A stretch of DNA of 43,429 bases from Streptomyces cahuitamycinicus (lineage in GTDB: Bacteria > Actinomycetota > Actinomycetes > Streptomycetales > Streptomycetaceae): the NCBI RefSeq assembly GCF_002891435.1, contig NZ_POUC01000019.1, positions 1-43,429 of the forward strand. The letters run 5' to 3'. The notes beneath the pieces are model-generated. The model was not told the DNA's origin, did no database searches, and was given only the letters and a program-made list of their open reading frames with translations. Of the stretch, positions 8,594-16,334 are shown piece by piece (position 1 is the stretch's first letter; every line of letters starts with the position of its first letter). Made by a program: the position numbers and the translations under genes.

Positions 8594-9304
8594 ATGCGCG
8601 ATCATCATCCGATGGAGACTCGGTTCCTTGGCATTCCGGAGCTCGCCGAAGCCCCGTCCGTGGCCGTGGTGGTCGACGTCATGCGTGCCTTCACGGTGGC
8701 CGCCTGGGCCTTCGACCGAGGGGCGGAGAAGATCGTGCTCGCGCAGTCGCTGGACGACGCCCTGGCGCTCAAGGCCCGCCACCCCGACTGGGTGACGCTC
8801 AAGGACGGCCCGCCCGCGCCCGGGTTCGACGCCGTCAACTCACCGGGACTGCTCCGCTCCGCCGACCTCGCCGGGCGGACCGTCGTGCAGAAGACCACGG
8901 CAGGGACGGTCGGCGCCCTCGCGGTCAGGGAGGCGTCGCTGGTGCTGTGCGCCGGCTTCGTGGTGGCGGAGGCAACGGCCCGGGTCCTGCGGACACGCGA
9001 GTGCGACCGCGTCACGTTCGTGGTCACCGGCGAGGACGGGCAGGCCGACGAGGACCTGGCGTGCGCCCAGTACATCGCCATGAGGGCCACCGAGGCCGGA
9101 ACGGAGGCAGCCGGCTTCCTCCGGCGTGCCGGTGAGTCGCGTGCCGCCGCCGAGTTGGGGGAGGGCGTGCGTCAGGGCGTCCACCCCGATGACGTCGCGC
9201 TCTGTCTCGAGCTCGACCGGTTCCCCTTCGCCATGGTGGCGACCTCGGAACACTCCCTCATGGTCCTCCGCCCCTCGATGCGCAGCGCCGAGCCGGGACG
9301 GTGA
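8594..9304 (+). CDS. ComB-like 2-phosphosulfolactate phosphatase family protein
   Basis: The product has 236 residues. ComB-family landmarks are [20 protein letters not shown] near the N-terminus, [15 protein letters not shown] at about 97 and [16 protein letters not shown] at about 118. ComB removes phosphate from 2-phospho-3-sulfolactate in coenzyme M synthesis of methanogens. Actinobacteria do not make coenzyme M, so the substrate here is probably another phosphoester. The ATG at 8594 has GGAAGG very close upstream; an in-frame ATG at 8612 is the alternative. The gene is divergent from the DUF350 gene and stands alone. The family call is firm, the reaction uncertain. Confidence 0.8.
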   Translation: MRDHHPMETRFLGIPELAEAPSVAVVVDVMRAFTVAAWAFDRGAEKIVLAQSLDDALALKARHPDWVTLKDGPPAPGFDAVNSPGLLRSADLAGRTVVQKTTAGTVGALAVREASLVLCAGFVVAEATARVLRTRECDRVTFVVTGEDGQADEDLACAQYIAMRATEAGTEAAGFLRRAGESRAAAELGEGVRQGVHPDDVALCLELDRFPFAMVATSEHSLMVLRPSMRSAEPGR

Positions 9305-9488
9305 CGCGCCGGCTCTCGGGGCCGAGGCGGGGCCCCTGGCACGCTCGGTCGTCAGGCACCGTAGGGTCCGCGGTGGCGGCGAGACGATCCGGCGCCGGCA
9401 GAGGGGGACGAAGGAGCCCCACGCGATGGGAAGGGAATCGACAAGCCATGCACGTCATCGTGGCCCGGCGCCCGGGGGAGGCGTTCCG

Positions 9489-10553
9489 GTGAGCGGAGCC
9501 GAGGAACCCGAACCGGTCCTCCTCCACACCAGCGGGCGTGCCGCCCACATCACACTCAACCGGCCTCGGGCCCTCAATGCCCTGACGCACACCATGGTCC
9601 GCCGCATCGACGAGGCCCTCACCGAGTGGGAGCGGGACCCTGCCGTGGAGACCGTCGTCATCACCGGCGCGGGGGAGCGCGGCCTCTGTGCCGGCGGTGA
9701 CATCCGGGCCATCCACGACGACGCCCGCGACGGCGACGGCTCGGCCTCCGCCGCGTTCTGGCGCGACGAATACCGCCTCAACGCCCGCATCGCCCGCTAC
9801 ACCAAGCCGTACGTCGCCGTGATGGACGGCATCGTGATGGGAGGCGGCGTCGGTGTCTCGGCGCACGGCAGCGTCCGTGTCGTCACCGAGCGGTCCCGGG
9901 TCGCCATGCCGGAGACCGGCATCGGCTTCGTGCCGGACGTGGGCGGCACCCATCTGCTCGCCCTGGCCCCCGGGGAGTCGGGTACGCATCTCGCCCTGAC
10001 GGGCGCTCAGATCGGGGCCGCCGATGCGCTGTGGTGCGGACTCGCGGACCACTACGTGCCGACGGCCACAATGCCGGAGTTCCTCGACGCCCTGGCTGAG
10101 CAGCCCGTGGAGGACGCCTTGGACGGCCATGTGCGGACGCCCCCGCCGGACGTCCTGGCCGCCCGGCGCGACTGGATCGACACCTGCTACGCCGCCGACA
10201 CCGTCGAGGACATCGTGCGTCGGCTGATCGCGCACGGCGACCCCGCCGCCGAAGAGGCCGCGGAGACCCTGCTCGTCAGGTCGCCGACCGCCCTCAAGGT
10301 CACCCTCGCCTCCCTTCGCCGCGCACGGAAGCTCGGCCCGCTGGAGCTGGTCCTGAACCAGGAGTACCGCGTCTCCTGCGCCGCCCTGGACATGCCCGAC
10401 CTGGTGGAGGGGATCCGCGCCCAGGTCGTCGACAAGGACCGCCGGCCGCGCTGGTCCCCGAAGACCCTGGCCGAGGTCACCGACACCGATGTCGAGCGCT
10501 TCTTCACCCCGCTCGGCGAGCGCGAACTCGGTCTGTCACCCCTGATGCACTGA
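9489..10553 (+). CDS. Enoyl-CoA hydratase/isomerase family, probable 3-hydroxyisobutyryl-CoA hydrolase
   Basis: I chose the GTG at 9489 because GGGGGAGG lies 8 bases upstream; an ATG at 9426 is possible. The product has 354 residues, the length of 3-hydroxyisobutyryl-CoA hydrolase rather than of a 260-residue crotonase. Crotonase-fold features are RAAHITLNRPRALNAL, the oxyanion-hole segment GLCAGGDIRAIH, DGIVMGGGVGVSAHGSVRV and the catalytic region MPETGIGFVPDVGGTHLL. The C-terminal extension (SPTALKVTLASLRRA, then ALDMPDLVEGIRAQVVDKDR) is typical of the hydrolase. It acts in valine degradation, freeing 3-hydroxyisobutyrate. No mmsA or mmsB neighbours are present. Confidence 0.85.
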   Translation: MSGAEEPEPVLLHTSGRAAHITLNRPRALNALTHTMVRRIDEALTEWERDPAVETVVITGAGERGLCAGGDIRAIHDDARDGDGSASAAFWRDEYRLNARIARYTKPYVAVMDGIVMGGGVGVSAHGSVRVVTERSRVAMPETGIGFVPDVGGTHLLALAPGESGTHLALTGAQIGAADALWCGLADHYVPTATMPEFLDALAEQPVEDALDGHVRTPPPDVLAARRDWIDTCYAADTVEDIVRRLIAHGDPAAEEAAETLLVRSPTALKVTLASLRRARKLGPLELVLNQEYRVSCAALDMPDLVEGIRAQVVDKDRRPRWSPKTLAEVTDTDVERFFTPLGERELGLSPLMH

Positions 10554-10607
10554 CGCTCGGTCTGTCACCGCTGACGCGTTGCCGAAGGCCGACTGCGTTG
10601 CCGAAGG
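10527..10607 (+). repeat. Two short direct repeats at the 3' end of the hydratase gene
   Basis: CTCGGTCTGTCACC occurs at 10527-10540 (inside the last codons) and again at 10556-10569 (after the stop). GCGTTGCCGAAGG occurs at 10576-10588 and 10595-10607. Both look like local tandem duplications by slippage. No function is evident. Confidence 0.6.
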
Positions 10608-10639
10608 GGATGCCGGGGCGGCGAGGCCTCCGGCACCCC
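10606..10639. terminator. Stem-loop between convergent genes
   Basis: GGGGATGCCGG (10606-10616) can pair with CCGGCACCCC (10630-10639) around a 13-base loop, with one bulged A. It lies between the ends of the convergent hydratase and VWA genes and could serve as a bidirectional terminator. There is no U-tract, as is usual in Streptomyces. Confidence 0.5.
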
Positions 10640-10656
10640 ATCGCCTTCACGGCATG

Positions 10657-11697
10657 TCAGAGCATGAGCAGCAGCCGTGTGTTGGACACGAGCTTCCGGT
10701 TGACGCTGGTGCTCTGCACGAAGATGGTGAAGTGGTCATTGTGGTCCGGCTTGACCCGGGCTTCCGCGTCGGGCAGTCCGAGCAGGGTTCGCGCCTCGGG
10801 TCCCGTGAACACGCGGTCCGTCTTCTTCTCCAGCACCGCGATCTGCTTCTGCGCCTGGATCTTCTCCGACTTGCTCAGCTGGTAGAACGCCGCACCGGTC
10901 CGGTAGGTGTGCCCGCATTCGACGACCCATTCCTTGATGGCCGCGTTGCGAGCCACCGGTATCAGCTGGTACTTCGACGGATCGACCGGCGTGAGGCCGG
11001 CCGCCTTGATGGTGTCCTGGTTGACGGCTTCCGCGCCGGTGGAGAACACCGCGCGCGATCCCCGGATGCCCTGGGTGCGGCCCATCAGGAAGTTCTCGGT
11101 GGCCTGCCGGATGACCTGCCCGGCCTCCTCCAGGCCCTGCGTGCTCGTGGCGTCCCAGATCGCGATGTTGTCTCTGGGGAATCCGCACTGCATGGCCTCG
11201 CGCTTGCCCATCTGGTCGGGCACCAGGACGGCCAGCGTCCAGTTGTCCTGCTGTGTCTCGATCATCCGGGCCACGGCCTGGACCAGTTCGCGGGGATCCC
11301 TGGCGGGGGAGTCCGGGCAGCGGTGACTCGCATTCTCCTGTCCGTCGGTCAGCACGAACGTCAGGAAGCTGTGGTCGCCGTACAGTTGGGCCGTCTGGGC
11401 CAGCTCGTGCTGCGACTTCAGTGCGGCCGCCAGGAGGGCCGTCATCCCACCGGTCCGGTACAGCTGCTTCAGCGACGGCATGCGCAGCACGTCCTTGTCG
11501 TAGATGACGCAACTCACCTTGTCGGCGAAGACGTACACCGTGACACGGGTTTCCTGGTCGAGTTCCTTCGACCGGCGGGCAAGGTACGCGATCTGCTGAT
11601 CGGCGACTTCGACGACCTTGTGGCTCAGGTGCGACATGGACGAGCTGGCATCGAGCACTAGAGCAACGTGATTGATGTAGTTCTGGCTTCCGGACAT
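10657..11697 (-). CDS. von Willebrand factor A (VWA) domain protein
   Basis: I chose the ATG at 11697 because GGGGAG lies 6 bases upstream; the GTG at 11700 is too close to it. The product has 346 residues. The N-terminal ~200 residues form a VWA domain with a complete metal-ion site: DASSS at Asp16/Ser18/Ser20, a Thr in RTGGMTALLAA, and Asp in FVLTDGQE. The rest is helical with no family I recognise. No signal peptide is present, so it is cytoplasmic. Streptomyces VWA proteins of this kind sometimes accompany tellurium-resistance or AAA-ATPase modules, but none are seen here. A role in metal-dependent protein binding is the most that can be inferred. Confidence 0.8.
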   Translation of the reverse strand: MSGSQNYINHVALVLDASSSMSHLSHKVVEVADQQIAYLARRSKELDQETRVTVYVFADKVSCVIYDKDVLRMPSLKQLYRTGGMTALLAAALKSQHELAQTAQLYGDHSFLTFVLTDGQENASHRCPDSPARDPRELVQAVARMIETQQDNWTLAVLVPDQMGKREAMQCGFPRDNIAIWDATSTQGLEEAGQVIRQATENFLMGRTQGIRGSRAVFSTGAEAVNQDTIKAAGLTPVDPSKYQLIPVARNAAIKEWVVECGHTYRTGAAFYQLSKSEKIQAQKQIAVLEKKTDRVFTGPEARTLLGLPDAEARVKPDHNDHFTIFVQSTSVNRKLVSNTRLLLML

Positions 11698-11878
11698 CAC
11701 AACTCCCCCTCGTTCCGGTGTTCCGGTTTGATGCTTCTACCTTCTCACCCACCACTGACAGTCGATCTTGGTTCGCGGTGCCCGGGCGGTCAGCCGGTCC
11801 GCCCCGTGCGGGGTTGCTCCTCGCCCACGGGCCCCCGCGCCGATGCGGTGGGATCGCCGGGTGGGGAGAACACCGGCG

Positions 11879-12250
11879 TCACGACAGCAGCATGCGCGTC
11901 CACGCGAAGGCCAGGAGGACGCAGGCGAGCGTGAACAGGCCCTGCACGACGGCGGTGACGGGCATCCTCAGACGGGCGTGCACGAAGGCGCCGGCTGCCG
12001 CCAGGACCGGACCACCCCAGACGATGAGCCAGGTGACAGGCGGGGTGTCGCGGGTGTGCGGGGCCGACGAGGAGCGCGGCGACTGCGCGGTTCCCATGCC
12101 GACCGCGACGAGCAGCAGCCCGGCGACGACGACGATGACGGCGTCCGCGACCAGGAGCAGCAGGGCGACGGCGATGTCGGTCAGCCGGGAGGGGCGTTCG
12201 CGCCGGGTCGGCGTCGAGGAGTCCTGGTCATCCGTGGACGGTGAGGCCAT
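11879..12250 (-). CDS. Small membrane protein, DUF6234-like
   Basis: The product has 123 residues, with a hydrophilic Arg/Thr-rich N-terminus and then three transmembrane segments: DIAVALLLLVADAVIVVVAG, VTWLIVWGGPVLAAAGAFVH and VTAVVQGLFTLACVLLAFAW. The layout and motif LLLVADAVIVV resemble uncharacterised Streptomyces proteins assigned to DUF6234; I recall the family but cannot verify it. It lies upstream of the VWA gene on the same strand with a 181-base gap, so co-transcription is unclear. Confidence 0.6.
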   Translation of the reverse strand: MASPSTDDQDSSTPTRRERPSRLTDIAVALLLLVADAVIVVVAGLLLVAVGMGTAQSPRSSSAPHTRDTPPVTWLIVWGGPVLAAAGAFVHARLRMPVTAVVQGLFTLACVLLAFAWTRMLLS

Positions 12251-12387
12251 GACCCGACTGCACCACGGAATGGCGTGTTCAGGACCCTCCCGGACCGTGG
12301 AGGAACCCGAATGTGACCATCGGCCACCCGGCCGACCGGGATCGCCCCGCCTCGTCGGCCGCCCAGCAGGTGGGCACGCGCACGGAA

Positions 12388-13650
12388 CTACAGCCGGATG
12401 ACGATCAGGGCGATGTCGTCAGGGCCGCCCTCGGTGACGTCGAGGTCTGCCAGCAGCGCATCGGCCAGCGGCCCGGGTAGGAGCGTGCGTCCCGCGCTCA
12501 GTGCCGTCGTCAGGCGGGCCAGGCCGGCGTCGATGTCCTCGGTGCGGCGTTCGATGAGCCCGTCGGTGTAGAGCACGAGGGTGTCGCCCGGCGTGTAGGT
12601 GAGGCCGGCCTGGGGGCGGGGGACATGGTGCTCGCGTGCGCCGAGTGGCGGGTCGGTGGCCTTGTCCAGCAGCTCGAAGGTCCCGTCCCGGTGGAGCAGA
12701 ACGGGCGGAGGGTGCCCGGCGTTGCTGTAGATGATCAGTCTGCTTCGGGTGTCGATGAGCACCTTGACCGCCGTGGCCGCCATCGCGCCGTCCATGGACC
12801 GGGCGTACAGGCCGAGGACCTCCAGCGCTTGCGCGGGGCTGGGAATGGCGCGGATGACGGCGCTCAGGGCACTGCGCAGCATGCCCATGACCGCCGCTGC
12901 GTGCAGGCCGTGGCCGACGACGTCTCCGACGGCTGCGGCATAGCGGTCGGGCGGCAGGTCGACGACGTCGTACCAGTCGCCGCAGACGTTCAATGAGGTG
13001 GTCGCCGGCAGGTAACGCATGGCGATGTTGTCGTGGCGGTTCAGATCGGGTGCGGAGAGCATGGCCTCCTGCAGCGCGACCGCGACCTGCCGTTCACGGG
13101 TGTGCGCCTGGAGCAGTTCCCGGTTCAGCCGGTGCAGTTCGTCGGTGCGCGCGTACAGCTCGGCGGCCAGGCCCTTCTCATGCGGGGTGAATTCCGCGCC
13201 GAGCTGCCCGGCCCGGCCCGAGTGGAAGAAGGCGGTGACGTCCTCGGCCCGCTGGACGATCCACTTCACCCTGCCGTCCGGCCCGGGAAGCGGAGTGTGG
13301 ATCTTCGACCACCATCGTTCCTCGAATCCGGCCGCCCGGCCGGCGGCGGGGATGTCGTAGCGCTGGAGCACCAGGACGTCCGGTTCCCCGGTGTCCATGG
13401 CGCGGCACAGTGACGCCTTCACGTCCTGCTGCGGGTCGCCGGGGAAGCCAGGGCGCGGCGGCATGGCGTCGAAGAAGTACTTCCCGAGCAGTTCGCCGCT
13501 CGTCCGGCCGGTCGTCTGCAGGTAGGCCCGGTTGACGTAGCGGATCACCAGGTCCGTGTCCAGAACCAGATACGGGCTCGGTGTGATGTCGAAGAAGGCC
13601 GTGAAGTCGATGTCCACCGTCACCACGCGCTCGCGGGCGCGTCTTCCCAT
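12388..13650 (-). CDS. PAS-domain SpoIIE-type (PP2C) serine phosphatase
   Basis: The product has 420 residues. A PAS domain spans about residues 12-130 (FFDITPSPYLVLDTDLVIRY, then GRTSGELLGKYFFD), and a linker helix follows (about 165-195, ELHRLNRELLQAHTRERQVA). A SpoIIE/PP2C domain comes after about 200 with metal-binding motifs GDWYDVVDL, AVGDVVGHG and GGPDDIALIV. Such proteins dephosphorylate anti-sigma-factor antagonists in partner-switching control of stress sigma factors in Streptomyces. The PAS domain should sense a small ligand or redox state; a ligand cannot be read from sequence. It is followed closely on the same strand by the universal stress protein gene (7-base gap), so the two are likely linked in stress response. 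Confidence 0.9.
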   Translation of the reverse strand: MGRRARERVVTVDIDFTAFFDITPSPYLVLDTDLVIRYVNRAYLQTTGRTSGELLGKYFFDAMPPRPGFPGDPQQDVKASLCRAMDTGEPDVLVLQRYDIPAAGRAAGFEERWWSKIHTPLPGPDGRVKWIVQRAEDVTAFFHSGRAGQLGAEFTPHEKGLAAELYARTDELHRLNRELLQAHTRERQVAVALQEAMLSAPDLNRHDNIAMRYLPATTSLNVCGDWYDVVDLPPDRYAAAVGDVVGHGLHAAAVMGMLRSALSAVIRAIPSPAQALEVLGLYARSMDGAMAATAVKVLIDTRSRLIIYSNAGHPPPVLLHRDGTFELLDKATDPPLGAREHHVPRPQAGLTYTPGDTLVLYTDGLIERRTEDIDAGLARLTTALSAGRTLLPGPLADALLADLDVTEGGPDDIALIVIRL

Positions 13651-13656
13651 TGCAGT

Positions 13657-14577
13657 CTACGGGTGATCCCCTTCACCGCCTTCTGCCGTTCCGGGGCCCT
13701 CGCCCCGGTGACGAACCACTGCGACCGGGCACTGCGCGTGATGCAGGACGGCCTGGCTGACCGAGCCCAGCAGCAGGCCCCTGAAGCCGCCCCGCCCCCG
13801 CGCTCCGACGACGAGCAGCTGCGCGTCCGCGCTCGCGTCGATGAGAGTATGCCGCACCCGGCCGACCACCGGTCTGCGCACCACCGTCACGTCCGGGTGC
13901 CTCTCCTCCCGGCCGGCCAGCGCCGTGTCCAGGACGCGCCCGGCGTGCTCCCGCAGGTGCGTCTCGTCATAGGTGACGAAGGGGGGATCGGCCGGACCGT
14001 CGTAGACATCCGGACTCCCTGGCCGGCACACGTGCAGCGCCGTGAGGTCCGCGCCGCGCAGGGACGCCTCGGTGAAGGCGAAACGTACGGCTTCCTCGGA
14101 GGCGGACGAGTCGTCGACCGCCAGCAGGACGGGACCCGCGGGGCGCGGGCGTCCCCGTACCACCAGCACGGGACAGCGGCCGTGTGCGGCGAGGTGCCCG
14201 GACGTGGAGCCCAGCAGCAGGCTGCTGAAGGCGCCCAGACCGCGGCTGCCGACCACCACGAGCGAGGCCGAACGCGAGGCGATCTCGAGCACCGTCAGTG
14301 GCTCTCCCACGGTGACGTCACGGGTGATGTCCACCTCGGGTGCCACGCCGCGGGCCCGCCGCTCGGCCGCCGCCAGTGTGCCGTCGAGCAGCTCGCGCAC
14401 CCCTGTCCCGGCGGGGTTCCACGGTGGTCCCCCGGCCGGGAGGTGTGAGGACGAGCGTCCGAAGGCGTGCACCAGCCGCAGCTGCGCCCCACGGACGGCG
14501 GCCTCATGGCTCGCCGCCTCGACCGCGTGCAGGCTCGACGGTGAACCGTCGACTCCCGCCACCACCGGCTTCGTCAT
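13657..14577 (-). CDS. Tandem universal stress protein (UspA-like)
   Basis: The product has 306 residues with two Usp domains (about 1-145 and 155-295). Each ends in the ATP-binding signature G-x2-G-x9-G-S/T (VVVGSRGLGAFSSLLLGSTS and LLVVGARGRGGFRGLLLGSV). The start ATG at 14577 has AAGGAG upstream. Double-Usp proteins of this kind in actinobacteria bind ATP and are induced by hypoxia, stationary phase or other stress. It sits directly upstream of the PAS-phosphatase gene on the same strand and downstream of the aldehyde dehydrogenase, giving a small stress-related block. The C-terminal tail is charged and disordered. Confidence 0.92.
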   Translation of the reverse strand: MTKPVVAGVDGSPSSLHAVEAASHEAAVRGAQLRLVHAFGRSSSHLPAGGPPWNPAGTGVRELLDGTLAAAERRARGVAPEVDITRDVTVGEPLTVLEIASRSASLVVVGSRGLGAFSSLLLGSTSGHLAAHGRCPVLVVRGRPRPAGPVLLAVDDSSASEEAVRFAFTEASLRGADLTALHVCRPGSPDVYDGPADPPFVTYDETHLREHAGRVLDTALAGREERHPDVTVVRRPVVGRVRHTLIDASADAQLLVVGARGRGGFRGLLLGSVSQAVLHHAQCPVAVVRHRGEGPGTAEGGEGDHP

Positions 14578-14665
14578 GACGGCACTCCTTCCTCGCGGAG
14601 GGGCTCCGGGCCGTTGCCCGCGCGGGCGGCCGGCGGGGATGCCGCCCGGAGGAGCGCGCCCGGTG

Positions 14666-16126
14666 TCATGACGGCCCCGGTGCCGTCATCCAGCGCCACT
14701 GGGTGAACTGTTCCAGGCTGGCCGTGCCGCCGATGCGGGCGCCGTTGCCGGAGACGCCCATGCCTCCGAAGGGGGCGTTCGCCGCGTCCTTGGCGGAGAC
14801 GTCGTTGATGTGGACCATGCCGGTGCGCAGCTGCTCGGCGACAGCCCTCGCCCTCGGTACGGAGCCGGAGTGCACGGCGGCCGCCAGACCGTACGGGGTG
14901 TCGTTGGCGATCTCGACGGCCTCCGCCTCGCTGCGGAAGGGCACGACGGGGGCGACGGGACCGAAGATCTCCTCCGTGTACGCGGGCATGGCCCGGTCGA
15001 CGTGGTCCAGGACGGTGGGCGGGTAGAAGAACCCATCGCGTCGGCCGCCCGTGAGGACCCGCGCCCCGGCGGCGACGCTCTCGTCGACGATGCGCTCGAT
15101 CCGGGCGGCCTGCCCCACGCTGATGACCGGGCCGACGCCGACGCCCTCCGCGCGGGGGTCGCCGACACGTATGGCCCGCGCGTGCCGGACCAGAGCGTCG
15201 GTGTACGCCTCGACCAGGTCGGTGTGGACCAGATGGCGGCCGGCGGCTACGCACGCCTGCCCCTGGTACCCGAAGGTGCTCACCGCTCCGGCCAGGGCGG
15301 CCGCCTCCACATCCGCGTCCTCGAGCACCACGAGCGCGTTCTTGCCGCCGAGCTCGAGCAGGACCCGTTTCAGCCCTTCACCCGCCACACGGGCCACCGC
15401 GCGCCCGGCCGCCGTGGAACCGGTGAACACGACCATGGCGACATGGGGGTCCGCCGCGATCGCCTGCCCGGTCTCAGCGCCGCCCGGCAGGACGTGCAGC
15501 ACCCCGTCGGGCAGGCCGGCGTCCTCGAAGAGCCGGGCGATGAGGACGCCCCCGGACACCGGCGTGAGCGGGTCGGGTTTGAGCAGCACGGTGTTGCCCA
15601 GCGCGAGCGCGGGCGCCAGCGCGCGCATCGCGAACAGGAGCGGAGCGTTCCAGGGATTGATGACACCGACGACACCCAGCGGCACCCGCCACGCCAGGCT
15701 CGTGCCACCGGGGGCCTGCGGCGCCAGAACCTCACCCCGGGGCAGCGAGGCGAGTCCGGCGGCGTGCGTCAGCTGGGCGAGGGCGGCGGCGATCTCGTAG
15801 TCGCCCTTGGCGGGGACGCCGGCCGATTCCCGGACGATCCACTCGCGGAAGGCGTCGCTGTGTTCCCGCACGGCGCCGGACGCCCTGAGCAGCAGCTCGA
15901 CACGATCAGAAGGAGCAGTCGCGGCCCACTCCCCGGCGGCCCCGGCGGCCCGTGCGCCGGCCCGGGCGACGTCCGCGGGCGACGCGATGCCGACGTCGGC
16001 CAGCGTCTCCCCGGTGGCCGGTTCGATCACCTGACGGGTACCGCCCTCGGATTCTCGCCAGCCCGAGCTGTAGATCTTTCCGGTCCACTCGGCCCGGTCC
16101 GGCCACCTCTCGCCGATGACAGCCAT
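14666..16126 (-). CDS. NAD(P)-dependent aldehyde dehydrogenase (benzaldehyde dehydrogenase-like)
   Basis: I chose the ATG at 16126 because GGAGG lies 8-9 bases upstream; the frame stays open further but without family sequence. The product has 486 residues, usual for the superfamily. Features are the Rossmann segment FTGSTAAGRAVA, general base Glu258 in LLELGGKNALVVLED, catalytic Cys292 in GYQGQACVAAGRH, and the EEIFGPVAPVVPFRSEAEAV segment. The N-terminal KIYSSGWRESEGGTRQVIEP and the AxCVAAGRHLVH pattern resemble benzaldehyde dehydrogenases, which oxidise aromatic aldehydes to acids; the substrate is not certain. It is divergent from the large PAS-GAF phosphatase, sharing a 208-base promoter region. 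Confidence 0.88.
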   Translation of the reverse strand: MAVIGERWPDRAEWTGKIYSSGWRESEGGTRQVIEPATGETLADVGIASPADVARAGARAAGAAGEWAATAPSDRVELLLRASGAVREHSDAFREWIVRESAGVPAKGDYEIAAALAQLTHAAGLASLPRGEVLAPQAPGGTSLAWRVPLGVVGVINPWNAPLLFAMRALAPALALGNTVLLKPDPLTPVSGGVLIARLFEDAGLPDGVLHVLPGGAETGQAIAADPHVAMVVFTGSTAAGRAVARVAGEGLKRVLLELGGKNALVVLEDADVEAAALAGAVSTFGYQGQACVAAGRHLVHTDLVEAYTDALVRHARAIRVGDPRAEGVGVGPVISVGQAARIERIVDESVAAGARVLTGGRRDGFFYPPTVLDHVDRAMPAYTEEIFGPVAPVVPFRSEAEAVEIANDTPYGLAAAVHSGSVPRARAVAEQLRTGMVHINDVSAKDAANAPFGGMGVSGNGARIGGTASLEQFTQWRWMTAPGPS

Positions 16127-16334
16127 GGATGCCACCCTCCGTCCGGGACCGGTGCCGCCGCCCTGCCGTGAGGGCCGCCGCGCTGCCCCGAGGACCACGT
16201 CCTGCTGAGGACCTGTTCGCGCACATCTGTCACGCTTGATGTCTAGTGTCGTAAAAAGTGAAGGTGCGGCGCACCTCGGGTGCAGGGCGCTCCCCGGCGG
16301 ACGGCCCCAGGCGGGAGTGAGGCGGGATGAGGTC

